DNA of 11,197 nucleotides from Nitrospina sp. GTDB taxonomy: Bacteria > Nitrospinota > Nitrospinia > Nitrospinales > VA-1. Under the pieces are notes generated by a model. The model saw nothing but the letters and a program-made list of their open reading frames with translations. It did no database searches and was not told the DNA's origin. Where the stretch lies: NCBI GenBank assembly GCA_018665625.1, contig JABJCF010000089.1:1-11197 (forward strand), given 5' to 3'. Of this stretch, positions 5,453-11,197 are shown piece after piece; positions within the stretch are counted from its first letter, which is position 1, and every line of letters begins with the position of its first letter. A program made the position numbers and the translations under genes.

Positions 5453-8047
5453 TCATCCTTCTTTTAATTGTTTTTCCCATTCCTGGATATTAGCACTAGA
5501 TTGGGCAGCGCGTTTGAGAATAGGATCTGCATTTTGGGCCTCGACCAGTTTGTTTATTCCATCCTTGGATTTTTCTATATCCCCCTGCTGTTCATAGCTT
5601 TCAATCAATAGATAGTCCGCCCATTCTTTAAGCGGGTTTTCCGGAAAAAGCTCTTTTGCAGACTGAAATGCAGCAACCGCAGCCTTAAACCGATTGATCT
5701 TAAACAGTGAGGTGCCGAGGTGATAATATGATTTCTGGATATAATCGGGAATAACTCTCTCTTTCCTATCATATTCGGCAATTGCATTTTGATAAGACTG
5801 AGCCGCTTCTGCATACTTTTTCATTTCTGTTTTGACTTCTGCTATTAAATAGTGGATCTCCGCTTTATTTTTCGACAATCCGAGTAATTCTTCATACATT
5901 GTTAACGCGCCAAAGAGGTTCCCGTTTCCTTCATGAGCCTGAGCAAGAAGTTTTTTCGCCTCATTCAACCTTTTACTACGAGGAAAGTTTTTAACGAAGG
6001 AACGACCCACCATTATGGCTTCATCAAAACTTTTTTCTTCAAGGTGTATTTGGCCCAGATTCAGGAAAATTCTGTCTCGATATGTTTTCTCGGAGTCGAG
6101 CACCTTAACTTTTTCATAAAATTTGACTGCTTCAGGAAACATTCCAATAGCTTGATAGGCTTCTCCCACCTGTAACAAAGTTTTGGCATTTTTAATATTC
6201 TTGATAGGCAAACTAACAAAATCACTGTAAGAATAAAGTATGGGCAACATTCCTTTTTGTTTGGAATATTTATCTACCAGCGCAATGAGAGCCTGCTTAA
6301 CAAACCGTTCGGCCTCTTGCGAATAGCGGGATTCGGGTCCTAGCGGGAAAAGTTTTTTAAACTCATCAATAGCTTTCAAGTAATTCTGTTCCAGCAAATA
6401 CGCAATGCCACGACTCAAAGTTACCTCGGCCAGTATCTCTACGCTTTTTGCTTCCTGAGAAATTTTTTCGTAGGTAGGAAACGGTTTGTAGTAATAGGAA
6501 ACATCGAAAACAATATCGTTTACTTTTAAGCGCGGACTGCGAATTCCGATGTCAGCCATACGGATTCTCCCATACTGGGTGTCGGCACTGTCTTCCTTAA
6601 TTACATTCTCCTCTTTATCAAGCACCGGTTTTCCTTCTCCATCCAGTTTGTCGACCCGTTTTTTGCTGGATTCATCAAAAACTGCTAAAGCATTTTGATA
6701 GCTCCCCTGAAGCAAGTAAGTATCACCAATTTTATTTAATGCTTTATGTGCTTTCTCTGAAGTTGGATCCAAATTCAAAAGGTTGAAATAATGCTTTCGG
6801 GCTTTATCATATTTTTCCTGGGAAAAATAAATTTCCGCCATTTTAAAATTTATTTCGGGTTTTTCATTGAGTTCACCTGGCCAGCGTTTGGCACCTGTCT
6901 CATAAATTCCAAGAGCCTGTTTATAATCGTTTTTCTCGAAAAATCGATTGGCGATCTCAAAAATGCCTGCTTTAGCATCTATATTTTTGGGGTCTTTCTT
7001 GAGAATCAATTGAAACGCATCAAAAGCTTCTTTAAACCTTTCCTCTTTCATCAGCATGGCAGCCAGGCTATTCTCCCGCGTTTGATTATATAAACTTTTC
7101 TTTTCTGACTTGATACCCTGGCCGTAAAGAGTTCTGGCCTCAAGCCTATAGCCTATGTCATCGTAAATCGTCGCCACTTTTAGCAGAGCATGGTCATAAA
7201 ATTTTGACTTGGGAGCTTTTCTCATAGCTACCTGATAAGCTGCGAGAGCCTTGTCGTAATTAGGATTTAGCTCCTTAAAGGTTTTGCGGTATTCAGATTC
7301 AGCCTTTAAATACAGAATCTGCCCTAGATATTTGCTTTGTGGAAATTTATCTGCAAACTCCTGTAGAACTTTTGCTGCGGAAGGATAATTTTGACCTTGA
7401 AATTCTTTTAGTGCTTTTTGATAATCCTCCCATCCGTTTTCTACTTTTTCCTGTTCATCATTACTAACAAGATCACGGATTTTATTTGGGGTGAAACCTG
7501 CCAGCCGTACCCTTTTACTTGGAATAGAGTTATCTCTTCCTTTCTTTTTATTAATATCTTTTTGGGCTTTCCCTCCTGAAGCCGAAGATGGCAAGCCTCC
7601 AATTTTGGCTTTTAATATCGGCTTGGTCTCTCCCTTTAGATCAATAATGATTTGAGGTTTTTCGGGGTTCATGGAGTGGAAAAACCGAGTATTGGATTGC
7701 TTTAAAATAAAAGAAACTTTTATTTTTCCCGCTCGGGAACTAACCGTAAACTGCTCAAGGTTTTTGTCATTAAAGGCTTTGCCTCTGACCCTTGGGCCGC
7801 TCTGGGTCTCTGGCAGGGTCAAAACTATGCGCTTTTCTGAAAAATTGGCATCTACCTTATAGAGAACCGGTTCCGTCAAATCGATTAATATTCTCGTATA
7901 AACGGGATGAGGACCGATTTTAACGGTTTTAAGGATCGGACCACTCCTGAAAGCCTCTTCCTGAGCCGAAATATCTGACACTGAAAATGATTGCGTAAAT
8001 AACAATGCAAAGATTAATGCCAGTCTGAATTTGGATTTTATCAACAT
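5453..8047 (-). CDS. Exported AMIN-domain / tetratricopeptide-repeat protein
   Basis: An 864-residue protein. Residues 1-29 are a signal peptide (basic start, hydrophobic core LALIFALLFT, likely cut near SAQ-E). Residues about 38-138 form beta-rich sequence like an AMIN domain, the module that targets amidases and secretins to peptidoglycan. A Lys/Ser-rich linker (about 140-200) follows. From about 205 to 835 there are many TPR-like helical repeats (for example EEKSFDEAIMVGRSFVKNFP and INRFKAAVAAFQSAKELFPE), broken by a non-repeat insert at about 464-520. It should lie in the periplasm, attached to the wall and offering a long protein-binding surface. It is the first gene of the operon with the kinase and sigma-54 activator, behind a -24/-12 promoter. 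A role in flagellar structure, like the beta-domain plus TPR protein PflA of Campylobacter, or in cell-envelope assembly is a hypothesis. I know no gene symbol for it. Confidence 0.85.
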   Translation of the reverse strand: MLIKSKFRLALIFALLFTQSFSVSDISAQEEAFRSGPILKTVKIGPHPVYTRILIDLTEPVLYKVDANFSEKRIVLTLPETQSGPRVRGKAFNDKNLEQFTVSSRAGKIKVSFILKQSNTRFFHSMNPEKPQIIIDLKGETKPILKAKIGGLPSSASGGKAQKDINKKKGRDNSIPSKRVRLAGFTPNKIRDLVSNDEQEKVENGWEDYQKALKEFQGQNYPSAAKVLQEFADKFPQSKYLGQILYLKAESEYRKTFKELNPNYDKALAAYQVAMRKAPKSKFYDHALLKVATIYDDIGYRLEARTLYGQGIKSEKKSLYNQTRENSLAAMLMKEERFKEAFDAFQLILKKDPKNIDAKAGIFEIANRFFEKNDYKQALGIYETGAKRWPGELNEKPEINFKMAEIYFSQEKYDKARKHYFNLLNLDPTSEKAHKALNKIGDTYLLQGSYQNALAVFDESSKKRVDKLDGEGKPVLDKEENVIKEDSADTQYGRIRMADIGIRSPRLKVNDIVFDVSYYYKPFPTYEKISQEAKSVEILAEVTLSRGIAYLLEQNYLKAIDEFKKLFPLGPESRYSQEAERFVKQALIALVDKYSKQKGMLPILYSYSDFVSLPIKNIKNAKTLLQVGEAYQAIGMFPEAVKFYEKVKVLDSEKTYRDRIFLNLGQIHLEEKSFDEAIMVGRSFVKNFPRSKRLNEAKKLLAQAHEGNGNLFGALTMYEELLGLSKNKAEIHYLIAEVKTEMKKYAEAAQSYQNAIAEYDRKERVIPDYIQKSYYHLGTSLFKINRFKAAVAAFQSAKELFPENPLKEWADYLLIESYEQQGDIEKSKDGINKLVEAQNADPILKRAAQSSANIQEWEKQLKEG

Positions 8048-8298
8048 ATTCTCTAATTTTGAGCTTTTTTCATTAAATAAAGCAAATTTGATACCATTTA
8101 CCCATTTCCAGGCGTCTAAGCATCTTTAAATCGCGGAAACCTAAATTTCTAAACGTTTTAACCGTAAATATAGTATAAAGCGGTCTATCACTATTTTCGA
8201 CATTTTCATTGGAAACATGATGCAATAGGAGTCAGAAATTTGACTTTAATCCGTTTTTTTTAGTTAATCTATAAAGGTTACCCACCTCGGAGTAAAGT
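8048..8298. promoter_or_regulatory. Divergent promoter region between the AMIN/TPR operon and the cyclase operon
   Basis: A 251-nt spacer serving both directions. It contains the minus-strand -24/-12 element (8081-8096), an 8-bp palindrome AAACGTTT (8152-8159) and, for the cyclase, the ribosome site GGAG at 8289-8292, 6 nt before its ATG. A -35-like TTGACT (8240-8245) points to the cyclase, but no good -10 is correctly spaced from it. Confidence 0.5.
8081..8096 (-). promoter_or_regulatory. Sigma-54 (-24/-12) promoter for the AMIN/TPR-kinase-activator operon
   Basis: On the minus strand the sequence reads TGGTATCAAATTTGCT. GG and GC are exactly 10 nt apart, the -12 part TTGCT is perfect, and the whole matches 8 of the 11 fixed consensus positions. 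Together with the flgC element it shares AATGGTAT at -24 and TTGCT at -12. Transcription would start near 8069, only about 22 nt before the ATG at 8047. If real, the operon encoding a sigma-54 activator is itself under sigma-54. Confidence 0.65.
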
Positions 8299-9378
8299 AT
8301 GAGCGTACCCGAACCATTGAAATGGCAAGAGTCTGAAGCCGTTCGGAATTTGTTGAAAAAACAAAATAACCTGCTGGGGGACTCTCTGGAAGCGCTGGAT
8401 CATCTGATCTATTTGCAGAAAAGCATCAACCTTCTTAGCTCTGAGGAAATCAGCAGGGTCATGGCAGAAAAGTTGCCATACATTTTATCTGTAAAGTATT
8501 TTTCTTTTTTCTTGTTTGATAAAGATCGAAAAAAATTACGCCTCATGAGCCACAACCACCCCGAACTGCAAAATGACCTATCCATTTATCAGAACGATTC
8601 CCCAATTATGAAAGAAGCCATGACATCTGGCAGATATCTTTTTGAGCAAGATTTCGCAAGCTCAAGATATTTTCGTGGACGAAGGAATAAATTGTTTCAA
8701 AGTGAGTTTTTTGTTTCTATTCCTTTAATGATTGAAAACGAAATTATTGGGGTCTTGAATCTGAATGATAACGAAAAAGGATTTTATAATGTTGGAGATT
8801 TGGATTTTGCTTTGAGTGTTTCTGAGTTTGTTGCACTTTCAATTAGTAACGCTTTACTATTCGAAACTGTGGAAAAACTTTCGGTTACTGATGGCTTGAC
8901 GGGCCTCGATAATCACCAGCATATGCAGTCTCTTTTGAAAAACGAAGTAATTCGTTGCCAAAGGTATGCCTCTTCCCTATCCATTATTATGATGGATATT
9001 GACCATTTTAAAAATGTGAACGACACATATGGTCATCAGAAGGGTGACGACATTCTTCTCGATTTTGCAACGACTATGAAAAAGTTTTGTCGGTCCAATG
9101 ACGTCGCCGCAAGATATGGCGGTGAAGAGTTCATTCTGGTACTGCCTGAAACAAAAGTTAAGGGTGCTTTTTATATTGCTGAGAGAATTAGAGAAGAAAT
9201 GGCAAACCAGACTTTTAATCATAAAGGAAAAGATTTCAATGTAACGGTCAGCTGTGGAATTGCCGAGTTCGATTCGAACCTCATTAAGAGCCCTGCTGAT
9301 ATTATCAAGGTTGCCGATCAAGCCTTGTACAAAGCCAAACATGAAGGCAGAAACCGCACGGTCATAGGATCCTCATGA
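8299..9378 (+). CDS. GAF-GGDEF diguanylate cyclase
   Basis: A 359-residue soluble enzyme predicted to make cyclic-di-GMP from two GTP. A short helical lead (1-45) is followed by a GAF-type sensory domain (about 45-195, containing SIPLMIENEIIGVLNL) and a complete GGDEF domain (about 196-357). The latter shows DGLTGLDN at its start, the metal-binding MDIDHFKNVND, the active-site signature GGEEF (274-278) and a typical C-terminus (ADQALYKAKHEGRN). The product-inhibition I-site RxxD is present as R265-D268, exactly five residues before GGEEF, so feedback by cyclic-di-GMP is likely. There is no membrane helix. The start is supported by GGAG 6 nt upstream. The stop overlaps the HDOD gene start (ATGA), so the two are co-translated. 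It is divergent from the AMIN/TPR-kinase-activator operon. Confidence 0.95.
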   Translation: MSVPEPLKWQESEAVRNLLKKQNNLLGDSLEALDHLIYLQKSINLLSSEEISRVMAEKLPYILSVKYFSFFLFDKDRKKLRLMSHNHPELQNDLSIYQNDSPIMKEAMTSGRYLFEQDFASSRYFRGRRNKLFQSEFFVSIPLMIENEIIGVLNLNDNEKGFYNVGDLDFALSVSEFVALSISNALLFETVEKLSVTDGLTGLDNHQHMQSLLKNEVIRCQRYASSLSIIMMDIDHFKNVNDTYGHQKGDDILLDFATTMKKFCRSNDVAARYGGEEFILVLPETKVKGAFYIAERIREEMANQTFNHKGKDFNVTVSCGIAEFDSNLIKSPADIIKVADQALYKAKHEGRNRTVIGSS

Positions 9379-10226
9379 AAAAATCACTTCATTGGTTCCG
9401 ATCAATAAAAAATCTGCCTTCCCTTCCTGAGCAGATTAACAGTGTGCTTGTGGCCACAGGCTCTACTTCATCGATGGATTATAATATTGTGGAAATTATT
9501 CAATACGATCCTTCAATGGCACTTAGCGTTTTAAAAGTCGCTAACAGTCCGGTTTATGGTTACTCTAAAAAAATTTCTTCCCTACAACAAGCAGCCGGTC
9601 TATTAGGTCCAGGTGCGATTAAAAATATCATTCTGCGCACTCCTATTCTTGAAAGATATTTGACAGACCAGAAAAATGTTCCTCCTATAGATTTTAGCGC
9701 CCTATGGTTACATTGTGGGATTACAGCATCATTGTCTGGTGGGCTCGGGCGTTTGATTGGAAATCTTGAATCAGATGTGTGCTTTACCGCAGGTTTGATT
9801 CACGATGCCGGGGCAATTGCATTATCTGCTTTTTATCCACAAGAACTGGCGGAAGCCTTTGAAATTTCCAAAAAAGAAAAGATAAGCTTGCTTGATGCCG
9901 AAAAAAAAGTTTTTGGGTTTAACAGCTCGGAAGTAAACAATGAACTGATGACCGCATGGAATTTTCCTGATTCTCTTTTAGATTCGTATTCAGACAGCCT
10001 GGAAAGCATGCCACCCCAGGTTTCTAAACAGATGACGGTGGTGGCACTGGCAAAGCTACTTGCCAGTGAATGGGATTACCCCAGTTGCACTCATCCTCAC
10101 AATGAACCGAGCAAGGAAATTTTGTTAAAATCCCTGAAAATAACAGCTAATGATTTATCTGAGTGGGAACCTGAACTTAAAAAATATGCACTGCTTGCTG
10201 TCAGCTTTTTAAAAAGGGAGGGTTAG
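9375..10226 (+). CDS. HDOD-domain signalling protein
   Basis: A 283-residue protein made almost wholly of one HDOD domain, a non-catalytic relative of HD hydrolases often found as a partner in signalling and motility control. Visible family features are LPSLPEQINSVL (14-25), the block YDPSMALSVLKVANSPVYGY (44-63), a Trp/His motif WLHC (111-114) and the HD remnant GLIHDAG (141-147). The Lys that usually follows HDxG in true HD-GYP enzymes is Ala, and there is no GYP motif, so phosphodiesterase activity is not expected. The start overlaps the cyclase stop by 4 nt, with AGGA 5 nt upstream, which makes it a likely functional partner of the cyclase. The C-terminal 60 residues are charged and helical. 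Its stop overlaps that of the convergent HD-GYP gene by 4 nt. Confidence 0.92.
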   Translation: MKKSLHWFRSIKNLPSLPEQINSVLVATGSTSSMDYNIVEIIQYDPSMALSVLKVANSPVYGYSKKISSLQQAAGLLGPGAIKNIILRTPILERYLTDQKNVPPIDFSALWLHCGITASLSGGLGRLIGNLESDVCFTAGLIHDAGAIALSAFYPQELAEAFEISKKEKISLLDAEKKVFGFNSSEVNNELMTAWNFPDSLLDSYSDSLESMPPQVSKQMTVVALAKLLASEWDYPSCTHPHNEPSKEILLKSLKITANDLSEWEPELKKYALLAVSFLKREG

Positions 10227-10936
10227 AGGTCTGGCCCCATCAAACCAATAAAGCTATTGAGGAGCTTGGGGTCAAAATCATTGATCATTTGTTTTTTCAT
10301 AATGACAAGTGTATCAAAAGCACTCAATGCTTTTTTATAAGATCGTCTAGTTGTTAACGCATCGTATACATCCATGATCTTGCAAATACGAGCATAACGA
10401 TGAATCTCCTCACCTTCTTTTCCATCAGGGTAACCCCCGCCTTTGAATTTCTCATGATGTTCTGCAGCCATCCTCACTACGTTATTGGTATAACATTTCA
10501 TTCCTGTCAGGATTTCACTACCCGCAGCAGCGTGGATTTTCATTAATTCGAATTCTTCGTCATTGAGCTTCCCGCTTTTATTTATCAAGGCATGGTCCAC
10601 TTTTGCTTTACCCACATCGTGCAACATCCCTCCCAAAGAAAGCTGACGGGTATCGCCTTTGCTCATTCCACTTTTAACACCAAATGTCATGCAATAAAGA
10701 CCAACATTAACGCTATGGGTATAGGTGTAATAATCTTTACTGGTGATCGCTGCGATTCCATGAAAACCTGCTTCAGCAGTGGTCATACAGTCTTCCATCA
10801 TATCCATCACTTCTTCAGATGCTTCCAGAATTTTTTCTGAGGTATTATTCTCAAAAAATTCTTTCATAACACCTTTGGATACTTCGTAAATTTTTTCGGT
10901 TTTCTCTTTTAACGGGATATCTGGGTTTGACACCAT
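10223..10936 (-). CDS. HD-GYP cyclic-di-GMP phosphodiesterase, 5' end uncertain
   Basis: From the only usable ATG the product is 237 residues. The catalytic part is complete: THS (about 73-75), LHDVGK (105-110), the helix with KIHAAAGSEIL, HH (160-161) in EHHEKFKGGGYPDG with GYP at 168-170, and IMDVYDALTTRRSYKKAL. These are the metal and substrate residues of enzymes that hydrolyse cyclic-di-GMP. The frame stays open for 54 codons upstream (to 11098) with protein-like sequence but has no ATG, GTG or TTG before 10936, so the N-terminal domain seems cut off or frameshifted. The upstream context AAAGGCG before the ATG is a poor ribosome site. The gene runs convergent to the HDOD gene with overlapping stops, leaving no room for a terminator. 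It probably acts opposite to the nearby cyclase. Confidence 0.88.
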   Translation of the reverse strand: MVSNPDIPLKEKTEKIYEVSKGVMKEFFENNTSEKILEASEEVMDMMEDCMTTAEAGFHGIAAITSKDYYTYTHSVNVGLYCMTFGVKSGMSKGDTRQLSLGGMLHDVGKAKVDHALINKSGKLNDEEFELMKIHAAAGSEILTGMKCYTNNVVRMAAEHHEKFKGGGYPDGKEGEEIHRYARICKIMDVYDALTTRRSYKKALSAFDTLVIMKKQMINDFDPKLLNSFIGLMGPDL

Positions 10937-11098
10937 CGCCTTTAATGAAGCAGTGGCATATTTGTAATACTTGAAGAGGTCTTCTTCATGAATGAAAAAG
11001 TCCTGATCAGTACCATCTTCGAGAAGTCTTCTTACTTTATCTTGGTGCTGGGGATCGGTGCTGGCAAATTTGACATACTTAGTCGTCCCTGAAAAACC
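10937..11098 (-). other. In-frame coding-like extension of the HD-GYP gene lacking a start codon
   Basis: These 54 codons join directly to the HD-GYP ORF and end upstream at a TAG (11099-11101). The translation looks like real protein: TTKYVKFASTDPQHQDKV, then LLEDGTDQDFFIHEEDLFKY, then a helix leading into the annotated start. The pattern of a short beta strand, a Leu-rich helix and a D-F-F-I-H-E-E-D-L strand-helix resembles the N-terminal domain commonly fused to HD-GYP domains. No standard start codon occurs in it. A T5 run at 11092-11096 next to its upstream end is a natural place for an indel; skipping one T joins this frame to an ORF that runs to the window edge. Sequencing error, true frameshift or an unusual start are all possible. 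Confidence 0.55.
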
Positions 11099-11197
11099 CT
11101 ATTTCCAGAGAAAAATGGTAAAGAAGGTCCGTGTTTTTATTCAGCAATCGGTCGAAAATGGTTTTTGAACAACCACGAAAAAAGAAATAATAAGAAA
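11099..11197. other. Window end upstream of the HD-GYP frame
   Basis: About 100 bases. On the minus strand one frame is open from the edge to about 11079 and contains TIFDRLLNKNTDLLYHF. It could be the real N-terminal part of the HD-GYP protein if a single-base indel is assumed, but no homology can be claimed from so short a piece. No -24/-12 element with correct spacing was found here. Confidence 0.3.

Noticed and set aside
8210..8225. A possible sigma-54 promoter for the cyclase (TGGAAACATGATGCA).
   Set aside because: GG and GC are 9 nt apart instead of the required 10.
8240..8270. A housekeeping promoter for the cyclase: TTGACT with a TAATCT -10.
   Set aside because: The spacer is 19 nt and the -10 matches only half the consensus; not strong enough to annotate as a promoter.
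11060..11078. A sequence resembling the -12 half of the AMIN/TPR operon promoter (GGCAAATTTGACATA on the plus strand).
   Set aside because: The GG pair of the -24 box is absent at the right distance, and the site lies within the coding-like extension of the HD-GYP gene.
1..11197. CRISPR arrays, tRNA or rRNA genes, insertion sequences and phage genes.
   Set aside because: None were seen: no regularly spaced repeats, no tRNA-like cloverleaf and no transposase or integrase motifs in any plausible reading frame.

Overview
The window looks like a chromosomal piece of a flagellated diderm (Gram-negative) bacterium with AT-rich DNA (by eye a little over 40 % G+C). It carries flagellar basal-body genes, an exported AMIN/TPR protein, a sigma-54-type two-component system and several cyclic-di-GMP genes. 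The combination recalls deltaproteobacterial or Nitrospinota-like genomes, but that placement is an impression and not the result of a search.

Layout. Positions 1-600 (minus strand) hold the start of fliF (window edge) preceded by flgC. Positions 601-1102 are non-coding apart from a possible 23-codon ORF; they contain a -24/-12 (sigma-54) promoter reading into flgC. Positions 1103-2452 (plus) encode an AGCS-family sodium:amino-acid symporter, which sits between flgC and the regulatory genes. Positions 2501-2731 (minus) may hold a small unknown gene. Positions 2763-8047 (minus) are a three-gene operon, transcribed from right to left: an 864-residue exported AMIN/TPR protein, a soluble PAS histidine kinase, and an NtrC-type sigma-54 activator whose start overlaps the kinase stop. 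A second -24/-12 promoter precedes this operon. Positions 8299-10226 (plus, divergent) encode a GAF-GGDEF diguanylate cyclase and an HDOD protein joined by an ATGA overlap. Positions 10223-10936 (minus, convergent with the HDOD gene) encode an HD-GYP phosphodiesterase whose reading frame continues upstream without a start codon and is probably 5'-truncated or frameshifted.

How it may work together. The kinase and activator resemble the FlgS/FlgR and FlrB/FlrC pairs that switch on sigma-54 flagellar genes. Both -24/-12 sites in the window share the unusual core AATGGTAT...TTGCT. One precedes flgC-fliF and the other precedes the operon encoding the activator, which suggests a flagellar regulon with positive autoregulation. 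The AMIN/TPR protein is the first gene of that operon and may be a periplasmic, peptidoglycan-associated flagellar or envelope component. The adjoining cyclase, HDOD protein and HD-GYP phosphodiesterase form a cyclic-di-GMP make/break group beside the motility genes. The usual flgB and fliE neighbours of flgC are missing, and the AGCS transporter occupies the place between activator and flgC.
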